DNA of 26,378 nucleotides, taken from positions 295-26,672 of the IMG/VR virus record IMGVR_UViG_3300030061_000207, one strand, 5' to 3'. Source of the DNA: a virus. Below, in pieces: positions 7,698 through 13,905 of the stretch; positions within the stretch are counted from its first letter, which is position 1, and every line of letters begins with the position of its first letter. The notes below the pieces were generated by a model that worked only from the letters and a program-made list of their open reading frames with translations, did no database searches and had not been told where the DNA came from. The position numbers were made by a program, and so were the translations under genes.

Positions 7698-7823
7698 ATG
7701 GAAACACCAAAAGATGAACTTATAGAATTGTATTATAGAAGATTACAAGCTATGGAATCAAAAATTAATCAATTAACACAACAATTAAATTATGAAAGGA
7801 AAAATAACCCACATAGTTCCTAG
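7698..7823 (+). CDS. Small coiled-coil protein (41 aa)
   Basis: First ORF after the early promoter. The peptide starts METPKDELIELYYRRLQAM and continues as a heptad-like helix (ESKINQLTQQLNYE). It overlaps the next gene by 32 bases. Similar short coiled coils lead replication operons in other phages, but the function is unknown. Confidence 0.55.
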   Translation: METPKDELIELYYRRLQAMESKINQLTQQLNYERKNNPHSS

Positions 7824-8148
7824 AGGCGAATATACAAACGCTTCAGGAGTATTTAACAAGTATCAAGTCAGGTTTGATGACGGTAAAGAATTTCAGTTCT
7901 TGGCCAAAGGAGATTTTAAGAAGTCTGTCGGAGATGAGGTTTTATATACTATTACCAATTCTGAATACAAAACAGCCAAGTTAGAGTATAACCCTCAGCC
8001 TACAGTAAACAACAATAGTAAAGATCAACTTATTATTCGTCAATCAATGGTAAAGGCAGCTTGTGAATTTCACAGCAGTCGTCCACAATCAGACATCCAC
8101 ACAGTTTTAGCGGATAGTCAAATATTAATAGATTTTATAAACAAATAA
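7792..8148 (+). CDS. OB-fold-like early protein, possibly DNA-binding
   Basis: 118 residues. The N-terminal half (MKGKITHIVPRGEYTN to YTITNSEY) has the strand pattern of an OB or SH3-like barrel. The C-terminal half holds a helix IIRQSMVKAACEFH. That RQ-x-KAA helix occurs in early replication-associated phage proteins. It lies directly before the SSB-like gene and the helicase, so a role in replication or recombination accessory function is inferred. Confidence 0.5.
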   Translation: MKGKITHIVPRGEYTNASGVFNKYQVRFDDGKEFQFLAKGDFKKSVGDEVLYTITNSEYKTAKLEYNPQPTVNNNSKDQLIIRQSMVKAACEFHSSRPQSDIHTVLADSQILIDFINK

Positions 8149-8151
8149 AAA

Positions 8152-8490
8152 ATGAGTCAAATGTCAATTAAAGGAAAAGTAAAACAAATAACAGAAATAG
8201 AAGAAAAAGGAAATTTTAGAGTTAGAAAACTAGTAATAGAAACATTTGAGAAATATCCTCAAGTTGTAGCTTTAGATTTCACACAGAACAATGTTGGATT
8301 ATTAGATGACTCTGTTTGCAAAGTAGGTAACAGCGTAGAAGTCTTTTACAATGTAAGAGGTAGAGCTTGGGAAAACAGAGAGGGTAAAACACTTTGGTTT
8401 ACTAGTTTACAAGGATGGAGAGTAAGAGAGTACAGAGAGGAAGTAGCGGTAGATGCTCAGTCTCCAGACAGAGATGACTTACCATTCTAA
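8152..8490 (+). CDS. DUF3127-family single-stranded DNA-binding-like protein
   Basis: 112 residues (ATG at 8161 is an equally good start, giving MSIKGKVKQI). The pattern GKVKQITEIEE, EKYPQVVALDFTQN, VFYNVRGRAWENREGK and LQGWRVRE matches DUF3127, an OB-fold family of Bacteroidota. The C-terminus is acidic and ends DRDDLPF, like the tip of bacterial SSB (DDDIPF) that recruits partner proteins. I infer that it coats single-stranded DNA during phage replication. It is followed by a terminator. Confidence 0.75.
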   Translation: MSQMSIKGKVKQITEIEEKGNFRVRKLVIETFEKYPQVVALDFTQNNVGLLDDSVCKVGNSVEVFYNVRGRAWENREGKTLWFTSLQGWRVREYREEVAVDAQSPDRDDLPF

Positions 8491-8507
8491 TTAACTATTT
8501 AAATATA

Positions 8508-8531
8508 GGGGGCTAACTACCCCCTTTTTTT
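8508..8531 (+). terminator. Intrinsic terminator abutting the next start codon
   Basis: GGGGG (8508-8512), loop CTAACTA, CCCCC (8520-8524), then seven T. The T-run ends one base before the ATG at 8532. It would reduce readthrough from the SSB-like gene into the helicase gene and leaves no room for a ribosome binding site between hairpin and start. Confidence 0.8.
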
Positions 8532-9440
8532 ATGCTAATAAACTACGATGAACATATAGACAAATTAAACGACTTTCGTAATGGTAAAGTCAAAGAGGCA
8601 TTAAAGCTAGGTAATAAAGAGCTAGACGCTTCATTCCGCTTTGTTGCTGGAAATATGAATTTTATTCTGGGACATAACAATGTCGGAAAGACACACTTCA
8701 CATTTTATTTAATGTTACTATATACAATTAAGCATAACATTAGGTGGTTAGTATTTAGTTCTGAAAACGATCCAGTACAACTCATAAAAAAATTAATTGA
8801 ATTCTTAGAGGGCAAACCAATAAACAAAATAGAAGAAAAAGATTACGAGAAATCAAAAGAGTTAATATATAATCATTTTAAGTTTGTTGACATCAATCGA
8901 CAATACACTTACAAAGAATTATTAGACTTAGCTGAAAAAGTTAAGGATGCTTGGGATTATGACGGATTATTAATTGATCCTATAAACTCACTAAGAAAAG
9001 ATTTAAGAAATACAAACGGTTATGAATACAGCTATGAATGCTTAACCGAGATAAGGCTTTTCTGTAAAAAATATAATGTATCAACTTGGATATGTTGCCA
9101 CGCAGTTACAAACGCATTAAGAACTAGATATAGTGCTAATCACGAATTTGCTGGGCAGATAATGCCTCCTACTATTGGAGATGCTGAGGGTGGTGCTGTC
9201 AATGGTAATAGGTGTGATGACTTTTTAATTATTCATAGAATGATCGCAAGTCCAGATTCTTGGATGTATACGAGAATGTATGTAGCTAAAGTTAAAGAAA
9301 TGTCATTAGGATATAAACCAACAAGCCACGAATCACCAATAATGTTTAAATCAATATTAAACAATGTAGGATTTGAAATAGGTGGTAAAAATTTAATTAA
9401 GTATAGAACTAAAAAACAATTAAAGATTGACAACTCTTGA
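8532..9440 (+). CDS. DnaB/RecA-like replicative helicase ATPase
   Basis: 302 residues. Walker A is GHNNVGKT (residues 47-54). Walker B is in YDGLLIDPIN (Asp149). RWLVFSSEND (about residues 71-80) carries the acid expected for a DnaB/RecA core. No N-terminal primase domain is present, and no primase or polymerase gene is visible in the window, so it is probably a compact helicase working with the host replisome. It starts right after a terminator T-run. The end overlaps the sigma-factor-like gene by 14 bases. Confidence 0.75.
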   Translation: MLINYDEHIDKLNDFRNGKVKEALKLGNKELDASFRFVAGNMNFILGHNNVGKTHFTFYLMLLYTIKHNIRWLVFSSENDPVQLIKKLIEFLEGKPINKIEEKDYEKSKELIYNHFKFVDINRQYTYKELLDLAEKVKDAWDYDGLLIDPINSLRKDLRNTNGYEYSYECLTEIRLFCKKYNVSTWICCHAVTNALRTRYSANHEFAGQIMPPTIGDAEGGAVNGNRCDDFLIIHRMIASPDSWMYTRMYVAKVKEMSLGYKPTSHESPIMFKSILNNVGFEIGGKNLIKYRTKKQLKIDNS

Positions 9441-9918
9441 GAAATTAGCTAGTAAGCACGAAACTTGGATTCGAGTGGTAAAATCATTTGGTTGCAATGG
9501 CAGCTTATGTGAAGACATTGTTCAGGAGTCTTATATAAAAATACATACTTTAATCAATAGAGGACTTAATATAAATTATGAAGACGATATTAATTATTTC
9601 TATATGTACAAATGTCTTAAAAGTTTGTTTTTAGACTTATGCAGAAAGGAATCTAAGATTCAAAAAGTCAATGTAGATCATTTAGAAAAATACATACAAC
9701 CAGAGCAAGAAACAAATCATAAAGACATAACAGGAAAAATGATAGAACTAAACACCCTATTAGATAAAATGTTTTGGTATGATCAGAAAGTCTTCGATTT
9801 AATTTCTGGAGGAATGTCAATAAAAGAATTATCTAGACAGTCAGGCATTAGTTATTATAGTCTGTACAACACTTATAAAAATACTAAGATGCTAATTAGA
9901 AAAAATATAGAATGGTAG
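9427..9918 (+). CDS. Phage sigma factor (ECF-like sigma-70 family)
   Basis: 163 residues from a TTG start inside the helicase gene. Region 2-like sequence occupies about residues 10-75 (CEDIVQESYIKIHTLI, then YMYKCLKSLFLDLCRK). Region 4-like helix-turn-helix is at about residues 128-158 (ISGGMSIKELSRQSGISYYSLYNTYKN). Length and domain order match small ECF sigma factors, which replace the host sigma on RNA polymerase. It is the obvious candidate to recognise the ACAAAAT/CGTTATA elements before late genes in this genome. That link is inference. It overlaps the next gene by 7 bases. Confidence 0.7.
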   Translation: MTTLEKLASKHETWIRVVKSFGCNGSLCEDIVQESYIKIHTLINRGLNINYEDDINYFYMYKCLKSLFLDLCRKESKIQKVNVDHLEKYIQPEQETNHKDITGKMIELNTLLDKMFWYDQKVFDLISGGMSIKELSRQSGISYYSLYNTYKNTKMLIRKNIEW

Positions 9919-10346
9919 AGGACTTTAAAAGAGATTTAGAAAGAGGTAAATATCACGAAATATATCTTTTAAATAAAATACAAAAGAAATATAAACAGGC
10001 ATATATTGTGGACGGTTATTTTAAAGAGTATGATATTTATATCCCAGAGTTAAATTTTGGCATAGAAGTTAAGTTTGATGAAAGATCAAAACAAACAGGC
10101 AACATTATAATAGAAACAGAATCAAATGACAAACCTTCAGGCATAAGTACAACAAAAGCTAAATACTGGGTTATATATGATGGAAGGCATTATAATTGGT
10201 TTTTAACTAAGAACTTGCAAAAATGTGTTAAAGAAAATTTATTAAAAGAATATAAGTTTGTTTGTAAAGGAGATACTAAAACTAAAAAAGCATATTTGAT
10301 TAAAAATAATTTATTATTTAAATACAAAGATAAAATACATTCATAA
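9912..10346 (+). CDS. PD-(D/E)XK nuclease-like protein
   Basis: 144 residues. The core YDIYIPELNFGIEVKFDERSK fits the PD-(D/E)XK fold: Asp41, then Glu52-Val-Lys54, with a further Gln61. An N-terminal helix carries a Glu16. These are the metal-binding and catalytic residues of Holliday-junction and restriction-type nucleases. A role in recombination, repair or attack on host DNA is inferred. ATG at 9912 overlaps the end of the sigma gene. The final A is shared with the next ATG. Confidence 0.65.
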   Translation: MVEDFKRDLERGKYHEIYLLNKIQKKYKQAYIVDGYFKEYDIYIPELNFGIEVKFDERSKQTGNIIIETESNDKPSGISTTKAKYWVIYDGRHYNWFLTKNLQKCVKENLLKEYKFVCKGDTKTKKAYLIKNNLLFKYKDKIHS

Positions 10347-10477
10347 TGAGATTAGGAGATTTAATAGAAAAGATTACAAAAATCACAGGCATTAGGTGGA
10401 TTGTGAAAAAAATATGGGGTGATGATTGTGGATGCGACAAACGAAAAGACAAAGCAAACAAAGTAAAGCTATGGTAG
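10346..10477 (+). CDS. Small Cys-containing protein (43 aa)
   Basis: Starts on the last base of the preceding gene (ATG at 10346). The sequence MRLGDLIEKITKITGIRW followed by DDCGCDKRKD looks like a tiny helical protein with a CxC pair. Related tiny proteins of this design occur in many Bacteroidota phages, to my recollection. Function unknown. It ends at 10477, overlapping the next gene by 7 bases. Confidence 0.6.
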   Translation: MRLGDLIEKITKITGIRWIVKKIWGDDCGCDKRKDKANKVKLW

Positions 10478-10671
10478 AAAAAGACAGAAAAGAATGGAAG
10501 AAGTTTCTTAATAGAAAAAATCAAAGTGAACTTAATAGAACAGAAATAAAGCTAGTAGCAAGATTATACTCAGAGCTTTATAATGTTAAGTATTCAGAGC
10601 CTTGCACCTGCAATGGTAGAATTTATAAATCTTGGATAGAACAAATAAATAAAAAATATGAGTCTAAGTAA
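10471..10671 (+). CDS. Small hypothetical protein with CTCNGR motif (66 aa)
   Basis: The best start is ATG 10471 (MVEKDRKEWKKF), because a longer upstream frame would overlap most of the preceding small gene. It ends with a helix and CTCNGRIYKSWIEQINKKYES, a Cys-x-Cys turn followed by an amphipathic helix that may recognise nucleic acid or protein. The stop overlaps the next start by 14 bases. Function unknown. Confidence 0.55.
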   Translation: MVEKDRKEWKKFLNRKNQSELNRTEIKLVARLYSELYNVKYSEPCTCNGRIYKSWIEQINKKYESK

Positions 10672-11074
10672 AGTTCATCTGTTTGAACAAACAATAGTTT
10701 CTTTATTAAACAATGAGGGTTGGGAGCTTGAATGGTGTGGAGGAGGCTTTGAACACTTTGACGCAATAGGTATATCTCCAAAAGGTAAAGAGGTTATACT
10801 GGAAATTAAACATCGAAAAAAATACTATGAAAAGAAAATGATTGAGAAATATAAGTTTGATAAACTTTTAGCTGAGGAAACAGATGCTTTATACTTTGTA
10901 TCTGATCCTAAAGGACATTATATTTTTTGGTTAAATGATTTAGTAAAACAAGAAACAGTAGAGCTGTATTGTCCAGATACTACTCTTTGGACTAAGAAAC
11001 GAAATAATAAAGAGTGTTATCTACTGGACGAGAAAGATGCTCACAAAATACATATTAATTATGCCACTACCTAA
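10658..11074 (+). CDS. Second PD-(D/E)XK nuclease-like protein
   Basis: 138 residues. The pattern Glu10, then GGFEHFDAIGI (Asp35), then EVILEIKHR (Glu49, Lys51) fits the PD-(D/E)XK nuclease core, followed by a helix EKYKFDKLL. It is distinct from the 9912 gene (no detectable overall similarity by eye). It may serve as a Holliday-junction or restriction-like endonuclease. It overlaps the next small gene by 14 bases. Confidence 0.6.
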   Translation: MSLSKVHLFEQTIVSLLNNEGWELEWCGGGFEHFDAIGISPKGKEVILEIKHRKKYYEKKMIEKYKFDKLLAEETDALYFVSDPKGHYIFWLNDLVKQETVELYCPDTTLWTKKRNNKECYLLDEKDAHKIHINYATT

Positions 11075-11201
11075 ACCAAAAGTAAACGAATCAAGAAAAG
11101 ACTTTATGCAAAGATGTATGAATAACAATGTAATGATTTCAGAATACAAAGACGCAAATCAAAGAATTGCAGTTTGTTCTACACAATTTAAAAATAAGTA
11201 A
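11061..11201 (+). CDS. Small LPKPK-type protein (46 aa)
   Basis: The sequence starts MPLPKPKVNESRKDFMQRCM and ends QRIAVCSTQF. That layout (LPKPK, a FM-x-RCM turn, then QR-x-AVC) occurs as a leading segment of larger prohead-protease or portal-linked proteins in other phages. Here it stands alone. It overlaps the preceding nuclease-like gene. Function unknown. Confidence 0.65.
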   Translation: MPLPKPKVNESRKDFMQRCMNNNVMISEYKDANQRIAVCSTQFKNK

Positions 11202-11207
11202 TTAACA

Positions 11208-11238
11208 TTTGTTTATATTATTCTTTTTTGTATATTAG
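11208..11238 (+). promoter_or_regulatory. Host-type (Bacteroidota) promoter
   Basis: TTTG at 11208-11211, a 19-bp spacer and TATATTAG at 11231-11238, with flanks almost identical to those of the promoter at 7651-7683. It lies 17 bases before the ATG at 11256 and probably drives a second early transcript. Confidence 0.65.
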
Positions 11239-11255
11239 CTTAAAATTATACAATT

Positions 11256-11402
11256 ATGAATGCAAATCAAGCAGCAAAATTCGGCAAAGTACAAGGATTG
11301 CTTAAATTTATTATACGCAATACTAAAGATTTAAAAATACAAAGCTCTGCTCGAGAAGCGTATAATTACGCTGAGGAACTATATAAAGAATATAACAAAT
11401 AA
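11256..11402 (+). CDS. Small helical protein (48 aa)
   Basis: First ORF after the second host-type promoter. The peptide (MNANQAAKFGKVQGLLKFII, then AREAYNYAEELYKEYNK) is helical and slightly basic. No function recognised. Confidence 0.6.
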   Translation: MNANQAAKFGKVQGLLKFIIRNTKDLKIQSSAREAYNYAEELYKEYNK

Positions 11403-11405
11403 ACA

Positions 11406-11513
11406 ATGAAAAAACTAAAATACTATTTTTCTATAGCACTATTTACATTATTATTATTTATGTGTAGTGTGTTACTTTTATCTTTAGAATCTTTAATTGA
11501 TCTATTATTTTGA
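11406..11513 (+). CDS. Single-pass membrane peptide (35 aa)
   Basis: Starts MKKLKYYFSIALF and is hydrophobic along most of its length (residues 8-35), a one-helix membrane peptide or signal-anchor. Its TGA stop overlaps the TTG start of the next gene. A possible early membrane-active factor; function unknown. Confidence 0.5.
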   Translation: MKKLKYYFSIALFTLLLFMCSVLLLSLESLIDLLF

Positions 11514-11803
11514 GAAAGATAGACAATTTAAAAGAGATGGAGATTTGGGGAGACATTAGCCTTTTGTCTGGAATTATCCTAAAACAATACAATAAGAAAA
11601 AAACAAGCAACATAGAGGAGATGGCTGATGCTATTTCTAGACTTACTTTTTATTTTCAAGAAAATTTAAACAATAAGAGACTTTATAAAAAAGCTTTGTC
11701 AGAATACAGGCTATCAAAAAACAGAGCTATAGAGAGAGCAAGAAAGGCAGAAGCAGAAAACGAAAAACTTAAACTTAAACTAAAAAAATATGCCAATTTA
11801 TAA
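11510..11803 (+). CDS. Helical coiled-coil protein (TTG start)
   Basis: 97 residues. The C-terminal third (ALSEYRLSKNRAIERARKAE and onward, ending KLKLKLKKYANL) is a long charged coiled coil. The TTG start overlaps the preceding TGA (TTGA). No catalytic motif. Function unknown; it overlaps the next gene by 14 bases. Confidence 0.6.
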   Translation: MRKIDNLKEMEIWGDISLLSGIILKQYNKKKTSNIEEMADAISRLTFYFQENLNNKRLYKKALSEYRLSKNRAIERARKAEAENEKLKLKLKKYANL

Positions 11804-12047
11804 CGAAATATTTGACACCTATAGAGAAGAAGTAGAAAAAATTCATAAAGCTATGAGGCTACTTGTTAAGCACCGCTATAAGATTATAGATTTAGAAAAT
11901 CAGCTAATACACAGTGGTAATATAGATAAGGCAAGATCAAGAGCAAGTGTAGGGGAAGAATCTAAAAGAGCAAGATACGACAGAACACCAAAATACTCAA
12001 GAGTATATCTTAGCACTAATGAAGAAACTAACATAAAAACAAATTGA
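11790..12047 (+). CDS. Small hypothetical protein (85 aa)
   Basis: A helical N-terminal half (MPIYNEIFDTYREEVEKIHK, MRLLVKHRYKIIDLENQ) is followed by a polar, Arg-rich tail (ARSRASVGEESKRARYDRTP). The basic tail could bind nucleic acid. Function unknown. Confidence 0.6.
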   Translation: MPIYNEIFDTYREEVEKIHKAMRLLVKHRYKIIDLENQLIHSGNIDKARSRASVGEESKRARYDRTPKYSRVYLSTNEETNIKTN

Positions 12048-12133
12048 AAAAATACGAAAACAAAATCAAAGCCGTAGCCTTTAGTTACTTAGGCATAATA
12101 CTTACTTTACTATGGATACTATTGAACTCTTAA
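12044..12133 (+). CDS. Tiny membrane peptide (29 aa, TTG start)
   Basis: TTG overlaps the preceding TGA (TTGA). The product is MKKYENKIKAVAFSYLGIIL followed by a few residues, with one membrane-spanning helix. It overlaps the next gene by 22 bases, so its reality rests mainly on the recurrent TTGA junction. Confidence 0.35.
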   Translation: MKKYENKIKAVAFSYLGIILTLLWILLNS

Positions 12134-12885
12134 ACGGAGAAATATTTAAACACGATGAGATATTAGAACTTATGAAAGATGATGAGTTCTATTATGGATA
12201 CTTAGGCAAAGCAGCATTAAGCTCCTCATCAATCAAACTACTCTTAGATAGTCCTAAGAAATACAAATACGTCACGGAATACGGATCACAAGAATCAAAT
12301 GCTTTAGATGCAGGTTGGCTTTTTCATACCTGTATTCTTGAGCCTAATATTTTTCAGGAGCAAATCTTTGTAGATGTACAATCTAAGAACACTAAGGCTT
12401 ATAAGTTAGCCAAAGAAGAACACGGAAAGGTATTTACAATGAAACAAAAGAATGATGCAGAAAGATTAGCCGATGCGTTTTTAAGAAACGAACACGCTTT
12501 AAAACTTATTACTGACTGCGAGTTTGAAGTCCCTGCAATAGGAATGATTCAAGGCTATCCGTTTAGAGGCAAGGCAGATGTCTTAGATTCTTACAGACTA
12601 TGCGATTTAAAAACAACAAGCGATTTAAAAGCATTTCCCTATGCTGCAAAAAAGTACGGTTATGATGTACAAGTCTATTTATATTGTGAATTATTTAACA
12701 AAACATATGATCAGTTTCAATTTGCAGCTATAGACAAAGGCTCACTAGACATTGGCATATATGATGTGAGTGAGGAGTTTTATAATTCAGGAAAGGAAAA
12801 AGTAACCAGAGCATTAGAAACATTTGAAACATTTTTTATTAACGGAGCAGACTTAGACAGTTACTGCATAAAAGGAACATTATGA
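12112..12885 (+). CDS. RecE/exonuclease VIII-like PD-(D/E)XK nuclease (DUF3799 type)
   Basis: 257 residues. An LSSSSIKLLLDSPKKY start and LDAGWLFHTCILEP (His72) are followed by FRGKADVLDSYRLCDLKTTSDLKAF. This carries the metal-binding Asp156 and Asp165-Leu-Lys167 of the exonuclease core. The order of motifs matches the RecE/DUF3799 family, which makes 3' single-stranded DNA for annealing-type recombination. A partner annealing protein is not obvious, though the SSB-like DUF3127 protein may cooperate. It overlaps the next gene by 4 bases. Confidence 0.75.
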   Translation: MDTIELLNGEIFKHDEILELMKDDEFYYGYLGKAALSSSSIKLLLDSPKKYKYVTEYGSQESNALDAGWLFHTCILEPNIFQEQIFVDVQSKNTKAYKLAKEEHGKVFTMKQKNDAERLADAFLRNEHALKLITDCEFEVPAIGMIQGYPFRGKADVLDSYRLCDLKTTSDLKAFPYAAKKYGYDVQVYLYCELFNKTYDQFQFAAIDKGSLDIGIYDVSEEFYNSGKEKVTRALETFETFFINGADLDSYCIKGTL

Positions 12886-13322
12886 AAGAGGCAAATAAAA
12901 TAGCAAGACATATAATAGATGTATCAGGAATAGATGTATTTAAAAACTCTAGGAAAAGAGAATTTGTAGAGATAAGAAGTTTACTTACGTTTATGTTAAG
13001 ACATCATTGTAGAATGAAGTTTATGGAAATAAAAGATTTTTATATATCTAAAGGAAAGAGTTATGATCACTCCACAGCTATATATAGTTTAAAGGCGTTT
13101 GAAACGCATAGAAGATATAATCCTTTATTAGATAAGTATTTTGATATTATCTTACTTAGACTAAGAAACAAATCAAAATTAAGAAAAGCATTAATAAACC
13201 ACATAATAGACTACACAAAAGAAAAGGACTTAAAGAAACTTTTGATGATAGTAGATACATTACCCTTAAAAGAAATAGATGGAAAAGAACAAACAAAAGA
13301 GAAAAGAGATACCCTTGTATAG
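12882..13322 (+). CDS. DnaA-C-terminal-like DNA-binding protein
   Basis: 146 residues. Residues about 23-74 (RKREFVEIRSLLTFMLR, MKFMEIKDFYISKGKSYDHSTAI, YSLKAFE) resemble the helix-turn-helix DNA-binding domain IV of DnaA, which carries the xHST turn. No AAA+ ATPase is present. I infer an initiator or origin-recognition accessory, or a regulator using the same fold. It sits between the RecE-like nuclease and a nucleotide hydrolase-like gene. Confidence 0.65.
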   Translation: MKEANKIARHIIDVSGIDVFKNSRKREFVEIRSLLTFMLRHHCRMKFMEIKDFYISKGKSYDHSTAIYSLKAFETHRRYNPLLDKYFDIILLRLRNKSKLRKALINHIIDYTKEKDLKKLLMIVDTLPLKEIDGKEQTKEKRDTLV

Positions 13323-13641
13323 AGGGCTAATAAAATACTTTCCTGACGCTTTATGCGAAGTAGCAAGAGTAAGCTACATAGGATCTAAACAACATCACCC
13401 AGACGAAGACATACATTGGGACAGAGAAAAAAGCTCTGATGACTTAGATGCGCTTATGCGACACCTAATGGAAAATGGTATGCACGATATAGACGGAGTA
13501 AGACACTCAGCAAAAATAGCTTGGAGAGCCTTAGCACACTTACAAAAAGAAATCGAGGGAGATAAGTTTGAGGAGGGTTATGATGAACAGTTTGGAACTT
13601 ACAGAATACCACACGATCAAATAATATCAGGAACAGAATGA
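13279..13641 (+). CDS. dATP/dGTP diphosphohydrolase-like protein
   Basis: 120 residues from ATG 13279, overlapping the previous gene by 44 bases. The motif set PLYRGLIKYFPDALCEVARVS, HHPDEDIHWDREKS, LDALMRHLMENG and DGVRHSAKIAWRALAHLQ matches the N-terminal domain of phage dATP/dGTP diphosphohydrolases (DUF5664). The acidic DD-x-DALMRH helix is expected to hold metal ions. The enzyme would remove pyrophosphate from purine dNTPs, adjusting pools or enabling base substitution, but I see no PurZ-like gene. Short proteins of this size occur in phages. Confidence 0.65.
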   Translation: MEKNKQKRKEIPLYRGLIKYFPDALCEVARVSYIGSKQHHPDEDIHWDREKSSDDLDALMRHLMENGMHDIDGVRHSAKIAWRALAHLQKEIEGDKFEEGYDEQFGTYRIPHDQIISGTE

Positions 13642-13748
13642 TATACAACCAAGACTGTATGGAGGCTATGAAAGAAATGTCAGACAATCAGTTTGAAGCA
13701 GCAAAGAAACGAATAGAACAACATAAACAACAAACAAGATTATTTTGA
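13638..13748 (+). pseudogene. Remnant of a DNA methyltransferase (internally deleted, 36 aa)
   Basis: ATG overlaps the previous stop (ATGA). The first 20 residues (MIYNQDCMEAMKEMSDNQFE) match the start of phage D12/N6_N4-type methyltransferases, which normally continue to a DPPY motif. The next residues, AAKKRIEQHKQQTRLF, match their usual end. The catalytic middle (SAM-binding and DPPY) is gone with the frame kept, so the product cannot methylate. A coincidental resemblance is possible but unlikely at both ends. Confidence 0.6.
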
Positions 13749-13888
13749 AAGATAAGAAATGGACACAAAAACAAAAGATAGCACAGATAGAAAGAATAAC
13801 AGCTAATCTTTATATTATGGTAGATAAAATATCTAAAGAAATAATAGAGATTAAAAAAAGACTGCCTAAACAAAATCCTGAAAACTAA
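13745..13888 (+). CDS. Small helical protein (47 aa, TTG start)
   Basis: TTG overlaps the stop of the methyltransferase remnant (TTGA). The peptide (MKDKKWTQKQKIAQIERITA, then IMVDKISKEIIEIKKRL) is helical and amphipathic. It ends one base before the first CGTTATA late promoter element. Function unknown. Confidence 0.5.
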   Translation: MKDKKWTQKQKIAQIERITANLYIMVDKISKEIIEIKKRLPKQNPEN

Positions 13889-13895
13889 CGTTATA
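13870..13895 (+). promoter_or_regulatory. Late promoter element P1 (ACAAAAT-N12-CGTTATA)
   Basis: ACAAAAT at 13870-13876 and CGTTATA at 13889-13895, the same spacing as the other four copies. It precedes the terminase small subunit gene. Unlike the others, the ATG is 38 bases downstream of the CGTTATA start, with a 16-bp palindrome in between, so this transcript would have a leader of about 30 bases. Confidence 0.7.
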
Positions 13896-13905
13896 TAATT
13901 AATTA

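Noticed and set aside
10426-10470. In-frame extension of the CTCNGR gene to 10426
   Set aside because: It overlaps the end of the preceding small gene; the ATG at 10471 is overlapped only by a few bases, which fits the genome's usual junctions.
13688-13873. Minus-strand ORFs (for example 13688-13873, 5033-5227, 18556-18831)
   Set aside because: They lie opposite well-supported genes and have hydrophobic or low-complexity translations typical of antisense reading of AT-rich coding DNA; no minus-strand gene is supported.
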